In this document: one piece after another, positions 1-7,663 of the stretch | Layout: the number at the start of each line of letters is the position of its first letter | Numbering within the stretch: position 1 is the stretch's first letter | From: Dehalococcoidia bacterium UBA2160 | Lineage (GTDB): Bacteria > Chloroflexota > Dehalococcoidia > Lucifugimonadales > UBA1123 | Reading direction: 5' to 3' | NCBI GenBank assembly: GCA_002328865.1 | Contig: DCWO01000136.1 | Location: forward strand, 1 to 28,188 | Length of the DNA stretch: 28,188 nucleotides | Notes under the pieces: generated by a model | Databases searched by the model: none | Told to the model about the DNA's origin: nothing | What the model saw: the letters and a program-made list of their open reading frames with translations, nothing else | Position numbers and translations under genes: made by a program

Positions 1-169
1 CGAATCCCTGCCTCACCGCCAATTTCTTATTCTTCAATAGGTTACTGGTCATCTACGCGGCCAGAATCAGCCCCTCGCGCTCAATGATCCAAGAGCGTCC
101 AATCCCCGTTGGGGACGCCATCCCTATCTTCAAGACCCACAACTAAGTTCGCGAGCAGCAGATGGAATT

Positions 170-200
170 CCAGAGTCAGACCTCGAGGGTCTGACCCTGG
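170..200 (-). terminator. Strong hairpin downstream of the cupin gene (terminator or palindromic repeat)
   Basis: Arms 170-182 and 188-200 pair in 12 of 13 positions around a 5-base loop (183-187); the single mismatch is 174 against 196. The hairpin lies about 18 bases past the stop of the cupin gene, at the end of the minus-strand operon. No T-run follows it on the minus strand, so it is not a textbook intrinsic terminator. It could also be a dispersed palindromic repeat or an mRNA 3'-end stabiliser. Confidence 0.5.
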
Positions 201-218
201 TGCGATTTGCTGATGCAG

Positions 219-989
219 TTACTTGATTGTTACCAAAACAAACTCGATGGTGGTGTCACCGGTATTGCCCACTGCATGCCCTTCGCTAATGTCGACGGCG
301 TCCAGCCAGCCAACTGATCCGGCTTGCACGGACTCTGATGGTTCGGTTTGCACGCCGCCCTGGCGTTCCGACCAGGTACCGCCTTTGATGTGGAGGAATA
401 CCTGGTTGCCGGGATGACTGTGGACGCCCGTCCACTGCCCCGGCTCGACCTGCACGCGCTGCACGATCATCCGGTCATTCTCCAGCAGCAATTCCGGTGA
501 GATGTTGGGGTAGGCTTGCTGTGCGCGGTCGGTGTCCGGGGCGATGGGTGCGTCGTTCTTTAAGGTCACGTAGATCAAATCGATGGCGGTATCACCAGTA
601 TTGCCGGAATTGTGTCCCGCGCTGAGCGGGATCGCGTCCATCCAGCCCACGCCCCCGTCCGGACTAATGCTTCCCGAGTACTCGGGTTTGCCACCGAGGC
701 GCCCCGACCATTCCCCGCCATGGATATGAACAAAGATTTGGTCTCCGGGATGACTGTGGATACCCTCCCATTCCCCGGCGGGCACGATGAGTCGTTGCAA
801 GACGACGTGTTCATTCGTTAACACGACCCTGCCACCGGAATCTTCCAGGTTTGGATAGTTCAGCAGGAACGGCTTATCTTCTTCCGCCACCTGGTCTTGC
901 GCTGTGCTGTCCTGTGCGCTGGAGACGACAGCAGCCAGAAGCAAAATCGAGACTGATTTCAATAATTGGTTACATTGCATCTTTTTCAC
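219..989 (-). CDS. Secreted double-cupin protein
   Basis: The 256-residue protein has an N-terminal signal peptide (two Lys, then a hydrophobic run ending near AQD at about residue 27) and two cupin domains. Each half carries the same metal-binding core, HSHPG-x-Q-(I/V)-F-x-HI-x-GG-x-WS, at roughly residues 78-95 and 191-208, followed by a GHxxGNTGDT element. This indicates internal duplication of a unit of about 110 residues. The His residues suggest a bound metal; substrate and reaction are unknown. The start taken is GTG at 989 because it adds two lysines to the signal peptide; ATG at 980 is also possible and neither has a clear ribosome binding site. The gene is last in the TRAP-sulfatase operon, 57 bases after the sulfatase stop. 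Its GC (31/60 at 841-900) is lower than its neighbours', so it may have joined the operon from elsewhere. Confidence 0.85.
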   Translation of the reverse strand: MKKMQCNQLLKSVSILLLAAVVSSAQDSTAQDQVAEEDKPFLLNYPNLEDSGGRVVLTNEHVVLQRLIVPAGEWEGIHSHPGDQIFVHIHGGEWSGRLGGKPEYSGSISPDGGVGWMDAIPLSAGHNSGNTGDTAIDLIYVTLKNDAPIAPDTDRAQQAYPNISPELLLENDRMIVQRVQVEPGQWTGVHSHPGNQVFLHIKGGTWSERQGGVQTEPSESVQAGSVGWLDAVDISEGHAVGNTGDTTIEFVLVTIK

Positions 990-1046
990 ACTGGCGAAAG
1001 AGACTGGTCAAGAGACCCTGATGACGGTAGTAGACGCCGCGGTGCC

Positions 1047-2615
1047 TTACCAGCGACCGAGGTAGATGCCCTGGGTCTCGGCGCGTCCGGTCCGCTGCTC
1101 GACTACCGGGTCGCTCTCGGTCACGCGCCGCTTCAATCGTTCGAGCCGGTCAAACAACCGCCCTTGCAGTTCGTCCACGGTCGCCCGATAGCCGGCGTCG
1201 GCGCCTAGATCCACCAGTTCGCTCGGGTCGTTCGTCAGGTTGAAGAGTTGCGGCCGGAAGTGCCGGTGGCACACGTATTTCCACTCCCGCGTCCTGATCA
1301 TATAGCTGCGCGCCTCGCTCGGTCCGAGCTCAAGCTCGTGGCGGGTTGGGTAGTACGCGTGATCCAGCTCGCTGAACACATCATCGTGGACGCGTGCGGT
1401 CGACTGTCCCCGCAGGAGCGGCAGCAACGACTGGCCTTCCAGGATGTGGGCGGGCGGGTCGACCGACACCGCCTCCAGGATCGTCGGCAGCAGGTCGATC
1501 GCCTCGACGAGGGTCGCGTTCGTCGTGCCGCGGGTTTGATCAGCGGCCGAATCCGGGTCGTACGCGATCAGCGGGATTCGTGACGAACAATCGTGAAACA
1601 GCTCTTTCTCTCCCAGGAAGTGGTCTCCGAGATAGTCGCCGTGATCGCTCGTGAACACGATAAAGGTGTCGCGCATGCGCCCGGCCTCCTCGAGGAACGA
1701 GAAGAGCCGACCGAGATGATCGTCGATCTGCTTCACGAGACCCATGTAGGTGGGCAGCACGACCCGCCGGACCTCGTCTCGCGAGAACGCTCGGGATACC
1801 TCCTGGTTCATGAACGCCCGGTAGACGGCATGCGGGTCCTCCCGCTCTTTTGCGTTCCGCACCGGCGCGAGGCAGTCGTCCGGATCGAACATGTCGTGGT
1901 ACGGACGTGTCGCGACAAACGGCCAATGCGGCTTGATGTACGAGAGGTGCAAGCACCACGGGTCGTCGCCTCGCTCTCGAATGAAATCCATCGCGCGATC
2001 AGTGACGAACGCCGTCTCGGAGTGCTCGTCCGCGACGCGTGAGGGCTTGTCCGAGTTTCGAAGGGACCAGCCACTCAAGATCGTCCCGTCGGGCGCGACG
2101 ACGGAGTTGGCGTAGTCCTGCCACGGGTTGTCCGATTCGTAGCCCTGTGCGCGCAGAAACTCGTTGTAGGCGAGCCCCTTGGCCGTCCGGGGCGTCGCGT
2201 GGACGCCGTCATGTCGCGGCGCCGGCTCGAAGCCCCCCTGCGTCAGGAGGAATCCGGCCTCCGACGCCGGATCGATTCCCAGGCGTCGCATGCCGTCCAG
2301 GTCTGCCGCCATATGGGTCTTGCCCGAAACCGCCACGCGATAGCCGTGCGGTCTGAGGTAGTCGCCCAGCGTCCGCTCGCCTATCGGCAACGGCACCCAG
2401 TTCCAGACCGAGCCGTGCGTGGACATGTAGCGTCCGGTGTAGACGCTCATGCGCGAGGGACCGCAGATGGGTGCCTGACAGTAGGCCTCGGTGAATCTCA
2501 GGCCGCGAGATGCCAGCCGGTCGATGTGTGGAGTCTGGAGCGTCGGATGGCCGGCGCAGGAGAGGTAGTCCGCCCGCAGCTGGTCGGACATGATGAACAG
2601 GACGTTGCGTGCCAT
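1047..2615 (-). CDS. Type I (Cys-type) sulfatase / alkaline-phosphatase-superfamily hydrolase
   Basis: The 522-residue protein begins with NVLFIMSDQ, whose Asp11 is a metal ligand. The sulfatase signature C51-G-P-S-R55 supplies the Cys that is oxidised to formylglycine. Further family elements are SGKTH (98-101 region), KPHWPF (about 228-233) and TSDHGDYLGDH (about 322-332), which carries the metal-binding Asp and His. No signal peptide is visible, so the enzyme is probably cytoplasmic. The size and the KPHWPF/DHGDYLGDH pattern also fit phosphonate monoester hydrolases, so the ester cleaved (sulfate or phosphonate) is open. It starts 10 bases after the dctM stop with an AGAGAG ribosome-binding-like stretch, so it is co-transcribed with the transporter and probably acts on the imported solute. 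A matching anaerobic maturase lies at 13891-15210. Confidence 0.9.
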   Translation of the reverse strand: MARNVLFIMSDQLRADYLSCAGHPTLQTPHIDRLASRGLRFTEAYCQAPICGPSRMSVYTGRYMSTHGSVWNWVPLPIGERTLGDYLRPHGYRVAVSGKTHMAADLDGMRRLGIDPASEAGFLLTQGGFEPAPRHDGVHATPRTAKGLAYNEFLRAQGYESDNPWQDYANSVVAPDGTILSGWSLRNSDKPSRVADEHSETAFVTDRAMDFIRERGDDPWCLHLSYIKPHWPFVATRPYHDMFDPDDCLAPVRNAKEREDPHAVYRAFMNQEVSRAFSRDEVRRVVLPTYMGLVKQIDDHLGRLFSFLEEAGRMRDTFIVFTSDHGDYLGDHFLGEKELFHDCSSRIPLIAYDPDSAADQTRGTTNATLVEAIDLLPTILEAVSVDPPAHILEGQSLLPLLRGQSTARVHDDVFSELDHAYYPTRHELELGPSEARSYMIRTREWKYVCHRHFRPQLFNLTNDPSELVDLGADAGYRATVDELQGRLFDRLERLKRRVTESDPVVEQRTGRAETQGIYLGRW

Positions 2616-2625
2616 GATGATCTCT

Positions 2626-3918
2626 CTACGACATCAGTGTCGGAAGTAACAAGACAAAACCCGGAAACAGGACGACGAGGGCGAGGCGGACGCCGTCAGC
2701 GACGAGGAACGGAACGATGCCGCGGAAGATGGTCTTGAGCGGCAGGTCGGGATTCTGCGACTTCAGGACGAAGACGTTCATGCCGATCGGCGGTGTGATC
2801 AACGCGATCTCGGACACGATGATCACCAGGATGCCGAACCAGATGAGATCGTAGCCGAGCGCCTCCACGATCGGGGCGAACACCGGGACCGTCAGGAACA
2901 GGAGCGCGAGGCCGTCGAACACGCAGCCGAGAAGGATGTAGACGAGACAGATGACGAAGATGATGCCTAGGGCCGGAAGCTCCAGCGCGATGATCCGGGC
3001 CGAGAGCGACTCCGGGAGACCGGCGACGTTGACGAAGTTCGACAGGATGATCGCCCCGAACGCGACGCTGAACACCATGCTGGTCGTCTCGGCCGCCTCG
3101 ACCAACGAGGCCGTGAACGTTCGCCAATCGAGGTGCCGGCGCAGGAGCGCGATGACGCACGCCCCGACCGCCCCGATGCCGCCGGCCTCGTTTGGCGTGA
3201 ACGCACCCACATAGATTCCTCCCAGCACCAGGACGAACAGCACGAGCACGCCAAGGACCCGGTTGGTCGCGCCGAGTCTGTCGCGCCAGGATGTCGACGG
3301 CCCCGGAGGACCCAACTCCGGACGCAGGCGCGTCACGAAGGCGATGACCCCGAAATACAAGCCGACCGTCAGGAGTCCGGGGGCGAGGCCCGCGATGAAC
3401 AGCCTGCCAATGTCTTGCTGGGTGAGGAATCCGTACACGACCAAGCTCATGCTGGGGGGGATCAGAATGCCGAGCGTGCCTCCCGCGACAATCGTTCCGG
3501 CGGCCAGCCCGCGGTCGTAGCCGTAACGTGTCATGGGTGGAAACGCCACCCGGCCCATCGTCGCCGCAGTGGCGACGGAGCTGCCGCACACAGCGCCGAA
3601 GCCGGCCGACGCGGCGACCGTGGCCATTGAGAGGCCGCCGCGTAGGTGCCCGAGCCAGGCATTCGAGGCGTCGTACAGATCCTCGGAGAGGCCGGAGCGG
3701 TGCACGAACGCTCCCATCAAGACGAACATCGGGAGGATCGCGAACGTGTAGCTCATGGAGAAATCGAGAATGAGCTGACCGACTGTCTCGATGGCGGCCG
3801 TCGGGCCCCGGACGAGCGCGAAACCGCCGAAGCCGACGGCCGCCATGCTGAATCCCAACGGGACCCGGAGGATCACAAGCGCCAGGACCGCGGCGATGCC
3901 GATCAGCGCTTCCGCCAT
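2626..3918 (-). CDS. dctM: TRAP transporter large permease subunit (DctM-like)
   Basis: The 430-residue, highly hydrophobic protein has about 12 predicted membrane segments and begins MAEALIGIAAVLALVILRVP. Typical DctM stretches follow: LPMFVLMGAFVHRSGL, the GAVCGSSVATAATMG loop, GGTLGILIPPS and a late ITPPIGMNVFVLK. This is the ion-coupled transport channel of a tripartite ATP-independent periplasmic transporter, driven by a sodium or proton gradient. The reading frame is open further upstream, but the ATG at 3918 gives the family's usual N-terminus and overlaps the end of dctQ by 16 bases, as is normal for these operons. The length is standard. Substrate specificity cannot be deduced from this subunit. 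Confidence 0.93.
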   Translation of the reverse strand: MAEALIGIAAVLALVILRVPLGFSMAAVGFGGFALVRGPTAAIETVGQLILDFSMSYTFAILPMFVLMGAFVHRSGLSEDLYDASNAWLGHLRGGLSMATVAASAGFGAVCGSSVATAATMGRVAFPPMTRYGYDRGLAAGTIVAGGTLGILIPPSMSLVVYGFLTQQDIGRLFIAGLAPGLLTVGLYFGVIAFVTRLRPELGPPGPSTSWRDRLGATNRVLGVLVLFVLVLGGIYVGAFTPNEAGGIGAVGACVIALLRRHLDWRTFTASLVEAAETTSMVFSVAFGAIILSNFVNVAGLPESLSARIIALELPALGIIFVICLVYILLGCVFDGLALLFLTVPVFAPIVEALGYDLIWFGILVIIVSEIALITPPIGMNVFVLKSQNPDLPLKTIFRGIVPFLVADGVRLALVVLFPGFVLLLPTLMS

Positions 3919-4412
3919 GCCATCCGAATCTTCGCAAGCTGAGCGAGCAACGTCAGAAAGCAGAGCGTCGACATGGCGTAGGCCATCGGCGCGAGGGGCC
4001 AGGCCATGTACCCACTGACGTAGCGCCCCGCGGACAGCACGCTGCCTTGACGCCAGAGCGCGACGCAGACCAAGACGATGACGGCGGCGCTGAAGACCTG
4101 AATCGCGAGGCTCTGAATTCGCCTGACGCGCTCGGAGAAGACGCCGTCGAGCACGCTCACGGTGATGTGGGTCTCGTCCTTGGTGATCACAGGGAGCACC
4201 GCGAAGACCAGCCACGGCAGCAGGAATTGGATCATCTCAAACGTGCCAGGCACGGGAGACCGGACGAGGTACCGTCCGAGAACGTCGACGAACGTCAGGG
4301 CCATCATGAGAAACATCACGACGCTCGCCAGGCCGAGCAGGATTCGGTCGAGGAGGGAGCGGGAACCTTCCGGAACCGCCGTCACACGGGTAACGCCTAA
4401 CACGGCCGTCAT
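3903..4412 (-). CDS. dctQ: TRAP transporter small permease subunit (DctQ-like)
   Basis: The 169-residue protein has four predicted membrane helices, at about residues 23-42, 62-80, 100-118 and 138-158. The DctQ signatures DVLGRYLVRSPVPGTFE and the charged turn after LPVITKDETH are present. It partners DctM in the inner membrane. Its ATG (4410-4412) overlaps the dctP stop as ATGA, which implies translational coupling, and its 3' end overlaps dctM by 16 bases. The frame stays open far upstream through dctP, but only the part from 4412 resembles the family. Confidence 0.92.
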   Translation of the reverse strand: MTAVLGVTRVTAVPEGSRSLLDRILLGLASVVMFLMMALTFVDVLGRYLVRSPVPGTFEMIQFLLPWLVFAVLPVITKDETHITVSVLDGVFSERVRRIQSLAIQVFSAAVIVLVCVALWRQGSVLSAGRYVSGYMAWPLAPMAYAMSTLCFLTLLAQLAKIRMAWRKR

Positions 4413-5575
4413 CGGGTGACGCCCAACAACAGGGTGGGGGACTCGCGTGACACGCGCCGTGCCTCGCGGCGGAAGAATGTCAGGGCGGTGTGACCGTCCA
4501 CGCCGCGCCGGTCGGCTTCGCCGATCCACGCGCGGTCGAGGAAGGCAAGCCGTGCGCGAATCTTCTCCATGAAGCTGTCGCCCGCCCTGGTTCGCCGGAT
4601 GCCGCGGTCGGCCATGCCTCGGATCGCTCGCCGATCGGACTCGTCCCAGGCCCGGGCCAGACGCGCGAACGCCTCGCCCGAGACGCTTCGGATAGCCTCC
4701 CGGTCGCGCGGTGCGAGACCGCGCCACTTCGAGGAGTTGATGAATAGCGAAAAGCTGCCATTGTAGATCTTCCCTGGAATGGCGATCGCGGAGTCCGTGT
4801 ACTGGAGCATGTTGAACGTGAGCATGTCTCCTGCTGGCATGATCAGCCCATCCACAATGCCTCGTGAGACGAGCTGATAGGCTCCGACTCCCGAGGAGGG
4901 TACGGCCGTGCCGCCGAGCTCTTCCATCGCGATCGACGAGCCGCCGTCGGTAGTCCGGATCTTCATGCCGGCCAGGTCGGCGACGCTCTCGATCTCTTTC
5001 TCGAGGCTGTAGAGATCGCCTCCGGAGTGCGTCATCATGCCCAGTAGTTCGACGCCCTCGTACTCCCCAGCTGGTCGGAAGTGACGCTCGTAAGTCCGCC
5101 AGAGCGCCACCGACGCGGCCTCGGCGCTGGGCGTGCCGAAGGGCAGTTCCGAGACGGTCGGGAGGTGCAGCCGATTGCGCTCGAAGCCATTGAACACGAT
5201 CCCCACGTCGGCGATCCCCGAGGTCACCATGTGCCACTGGCGTCCCGGGGGGGCCAGGGTGCTGCTCGGGAACCGACAGACGACGCGACCCTCGGTGACC
5301 CGAGTGACCTCGCTGGCCCAGCGGTCGAACACTTGGCTGCGCATGAGGTGCGAAGGCGGCCAGAAGCTGTTCACGAGCAGTTCGGTCGTCGGCGGGTCGG
5401 GCTGAGCGTTGACCGCGGGTTGGGAATAGGCCGCGTGCTGGAGAGAGAGAACGCCGAGAGCGACCATGGCCGCGGCCACGAGGGACCAGGCGCCGCCCAC
5501 TCGGCGCGCAAACCGGTGTAACCTTGGTGGCTCGGCTGACCGCTGCTGGGAGGAGAGAGAATGTCGCTCGTTCAT
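4409..5575 (-). CDS. dctP: TRAP transporter substrate-binding protein (DctP-like)
   Basis: The protein of about 388 residues has a long basic N-terminus, a hydrophobic signal segment (WSLVAAAMVALGVLSL) and a cleavage region near AAYSQP. The mature part shows the DctP fold: the GMKIRTTDGG strand with the conserved Arg that usually grips a substrate carboxylate, ELGGTAVPSSGVGAYQLVSRGIVDG, and a C-terminal helical region. It is periplasmic and delivers the ligand to DctQM. It is the first gene of the operon dctP-dctQ-dctM-sulfatase-cupin. The start is uncertain. ATG at 5575 lies inside the divergent gene (overlap 15 bases) and lacks a clear ribosome binding site; an internal GTG or ATG in the signal peptide would remove the overlap. 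The conserved Arg suggests an organic acid ligand. Confidence 0.9.
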   Translation of the reverse strand: MNERHSLSSQQRSAEPPRLHRFARRVGGAWSLVAAAMVALGVLSLQHAAYSQPAVNAQPDPPTTELLVNSFWPPSHLMRSQVFDRWASEVTRVTEGRVVCRFPSSTLAPPGRQWHMVTSGIADVGIVFNGFERNRLHLPTVSELPFGTPSAEAASVALWRTYERHFRPAGEYEGVELLGMMTHSGGDLYSLEKEIESVADLAGMKIRTTDGGSSIAMEELGGTAVPSSGVGAYQLVSRGIVDGLIMPAGDMLTFNMLQYTDSAIAIPGKIYNGSFSLFINSSKWRGLAPRDREAIRSVSGEAFARLARAWDESDRRAIRGMADRGIRRTRAGDSFMEKIRARLAFLDRAWIGEADRRGVDGHTALTFFRREARRVSRESPTLLLGVTR

Positions 5576-6145
5576 GTTCGCAAGACCGTGGTGACGGTGG
5601 AGACCGCGCTCCACGAGGGTGGACCGCCGCTCGATCCGCCCCTGCGGGTGGGCACGGCCCTGGCCCTCGTACGAAATCCGTACGCCGGCCGGTTCGAGCC
5701 GGATCTCCTGCCGATGATGGCGGAGCTCAAGGCGCTCGGGAAGCGGTTGGCGAGCGACCTGGTGGCGGCGCTCGGGAACAACCCCTCAGGCATCGAAGCG
5801 TACGGCAAGGGCGCCATAGTCGGAGCCAACGGCGAACTCGAGCATGGTGCGCTGTGGCACGAGCCTGGCGGATGGGGCATGCGTGAAGTCCTGGGAGGCA
5901 CGAAGGCGGTCGTGCCGTCGTCAAAGATGCTCGGGGCCGTCGGCGCCAGGCTTATGATACCGCTTGGTCACGTGAACGCCTCGTACGTCCGAAGCCACAT
6001 GAGCGCGACCGACGTCGGCGTCCACGACGGCCCCAGGCCGGACGAGATCCTCTACGCCGTGGTCATGGCCACAGGGCCCCGCGTGCATGCGCGCATCGGC
6101 GGGCTGGCGGCGGCGAACATCACCGGCGAAGACGGATTGCGCTAA
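5561..6145 (+). CDS. Amino-acid-synthesis family protein (DUF1185 / AA_synth)
   Basis: The 194-residue protein matches the AA_synth (formerly DUF1185) family over its whole length. Visible family blocks are RKTVVTVETALHEGG (7-21), NPYAGRFEPDL (39-49), SYGK-like EAYGKGAIVG (79-88), GELEHGALWH (91-100), GGTKAVVPSSK, IPLGH-x-NASYVRSH, and the ending RPDEILYAVVMATGPRVHARIGGL. The biochemical function of the family is not settled. These genes often occur in catabolic or amide-degradation neighbourhoods, and here it heads a run of small-molecule enzymes. The start is well supported by GGGAGGAGAGAGA directly before ATG 5561. It is divergent from dctP with overlapping starts, so the two promoters must lie inside each other's 5' coding regions. 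Confidence 0.88.
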   Translation: MSLVHVRKTVVTVETALHEGGPPLDPPLRVGTALALVRNPYAGRFEPDLLPMMAELKALGKRLASDLVAALGNNPSGIEAYGKGAIVGANGELEHGALWHEPGGWGMREVLGGTKAVVPSSKMLGAVGARLMIPLGHVNASYVRSHMSATDVGVHDGPRPDEILYAVVMATGPRVHARIGGLAAANITGEDGLR

Positions 6146-6174
6146 CCATAGACGAAACCAAGGAGAATCGGTAG

Positions 6175-7026
6175 ATGAAGATAGCCTCGTACACGATCGG
6201 GGGCACGGACAGCTTCGGGGTCGTCACCGGCGACCGCATCGTCGATCTGCGGAAGCGCCTGCCGGCCGAGTATGCAACGCTGCGCGACGTGATCGCCGCC
6301 GGAGCACTCGACCAGGCACGTCAGGTGGCCGATGGTCAGCCAGGCGACTACGCGTTCGGCGACGTGACGTGCCTGCCCGTCATTCCATATCCCGAGAAGA
6401 TTCTTGTCGTGGCGCTGAACTACGACGAACACATCGCCGAGACCGGGCGTGCCAAGACTGAGAACCCGGCATGGTTCATCCGGGTGCCCCCCTCGCAGGT
6501 TGGCCACCGTCAGCCGCTGATCATGCCGACCGTGTCGGATAACTTCGATTTCGAGGGCGAGCTGGCGGTGATCATCGGAACGGGCGGCCGTGCGATCCCC
6601 GCCGCGTCGGCCCTGGACCACGTCTGCGGCTACTCGTGCTACTTTGACGGCAGCATTCGCGACTGGCAGCGGCACACCCGCCAGATCACCGCGGGCAAGA
6701 ACTTCGACTCGACCGGCGGCTTCGGACCTTGGATGGTCACGGCCGACGAGATCCCGGACCCCCAGACGCTCGAGTTGATGACCCGGCTCAACGGAAAAGT
6801 GGAACAGCACTGCAGCACGGGCCAGATGGTGTTCTCGGTCGCCCAGCTCATCGAATACTGTTCGACTTGGACGACCCTCGTTCCCGGCGATGTTATCGTC
6901 ACCGGGACGCCGGGCGGTGTCGGCTTCAAAAGAACGCCGCCGATGTTCATGAAGGTGGGCGATGCGGTCGAGGTCGAGATAGAAAGAGTCGGGACGTTGC
7001 AGCACGAAGTACGGAGCGGATCATGA
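6175..7026 (+). CDS. Fumarylacetoacetate hydrolase family protein
   Basis: The 283-residue protein has the FAH C-terminal fold from about residue 74: ILVVALNYDEH, FDFEGELAVIIG (metal ligands Glu127 and Glu129), GYSCYFDGSIRDWQ (Asp158), AGKNFDSTGGFGPW (Lys175) and VTGTPGGVGF. Members hydrolyse C-C bonds of acylpyruvates or isomerise, hydrate or dehydrate related oxo acids, using a divalent metal. The N-terminal 70 residues are the usual family lead-in (MKIASYTIGG). AAGGAGAAT lies 9-10 bases before ATG 6175. It starts 29 bases after the previous stop and is followed by the VOC gene, which suggests a ring- or sugar-acid breakdown pathway. The exact substrate is unknown. Confidence 0.92.
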   Translation: MKIASYTIGGTDSFGVVTGDRIVDLRKRLPAEYATLRDVIAAGALDQARQVADGQPGDYAFGDVTCLPVIPYPEKILVVALNYDEHIAETGRAKTENPAWFIRVPPSQVGHRQPLIMPTVSDNFDFEGELAVIIGTGGRAIPAASALDHVCGYSCYFDGSIRDWQRHTRQITAGKNFDSTGGFGPWMVTADEIPDPQTLELMTRLNGKVEQHCSTGQMVFSVAQLIEYCSTWTTLVPGDVIVTGTPGGVGFKRTPPMFMKVGDAVEVEIERVGTLQHEVRSGS

Positions 7027-7040
7027 TGCGGAGCCACCGC

Positions 7041-7066
7041 GAACCCTTGAACCCTTTGAACCTTTG
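7041..7066. repeat. Three tandem copies of an imperfect GAACCCTTT unit
   Basis: Units at 7041-7048, 7049-7057 and 7058-7066 read GAACCCTT, GAACCCTTT and GAACCTTTG. They sit between the FAH and VOC genes; the last unit merges into the GGAGG ribosome binding site of the VOC gene. No function is evident. Confidence 0.5.
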
Positions 7067-7078
7067 GAGGAATCATCC

Positions 7079-7624
7079 ATGCCCGATGCCATTCGTCCTG
7101 TCCTGAGCCATATGGCCATCTACGTTCATGACATGGCGAAGATGGAAGACTTCTACACGCGCGTCATGGGTCTCGTCGTCACCGATCGCGGCAAGGCGTT
7201 CAAGTTCCCGATCGACCTCGTCTTCATGAGCAGCCAGCCGGGGATGCACCATCAGTTCGCGCTGGCCTCGGGTCGGTCGCCCGAGGCGACCTACAGCGTT
7301 GTCAATCAGATGTCGTTCCGGGTCCGCTCGCTGGACGAGCTCAGGGTGATGGCAAGCCGCGTCAAGGCTGAAGGCGTGGCCGACCTGGCTAAGATCAACC
7401 ACGGGAATGCCTGGTCCTTGTACTTTCTTGACCCCGAAGGCAACTGCGTGGAGGTCTACCTCGATTCCCCGTGGCACGTGCCCCAGCCCCACGGCGACGA
7501 CCTCGACCTGGAGCAGACCAACGAGACGATCATGCGCACGACGCTCGAGGCCGTGCGGACCGAACCTGGCTTCATGCCGCGGGAGGAGTACGAGGCCGAG
7601 ATGCGACGCAAGTTCGACTCGTGA
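7079..7624 (+). CDS. VOC-family metalloprotein (glyoxalase / extradiol dioxygenase-like)
   Basis: The 181-residue protein has two beta-alpha-beta-beta-beta modules of the vicinal oxygen chelate fold. The first begins LSHMAIYVHDMAKMEDFYTRVMGL (His11 as metal ligand). The middle contains MHHQFAL (His57/58), and the second ends DPEGNCVEVYLD (Glu125). The His-His-Glu set matches metal-dependent glyoxalase or ring-cleaving dioxygenase relatives. A polar tail of about 45 residues (LEQTNETIMRTTLEAVRTEPGF) follows the domain, as in LapB-like single-domain members. GGAGG at 7066-7070 is 8 bases before ATG 7079, so I prefer this start over an in-frame TTG at 7064. The neighbouring FAH-like gene supports a ring-fission or oxo-acid pathway. 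Confidence 0.9.
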   Translation: MPDAIRPVLSHMAIYVHDMAKMEDFYTRVMGLVVTDRGKAFKFPIDLVFMSSQPGMHHQFALASGRSPEATYSVVNQMSFRVRSLDELRVMASRVKAEGVADLAKINHGNAWSLYFLDPEGNCVEVYLDSPWHVPQPHGDDLDLEQTNETIMRTTLEAVRTEPGFMPREEYEAEMRRKFDS

Positions 7625-7663
7625 GCGTGGCCACCGTTCACCATCCAGCGATCATCACCCACT

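Noticed and set aside
1..218. Search for a gene in the left-edge sequence
   Set aside because: Apart from the 170-200 hairpin I found no frame resembling a protein and no tRNA-like fold.
2696..3937. Long open frame (413 codons) on the minus strand inside dctM
   Set aside because: It is rich in Arg, Pro, His and Gly with no family resemblance and lies out of frame with a clear DctM protein. High GC alone keeps it open.
4413..5237. Upstream extension of the dctQ frame through dctP
   Set aside because: The extension is Arg/Gly-rich shadow sequence of dctP; DctQ homology begins only at the ATG at 4412, which overlaps the dctP stop.
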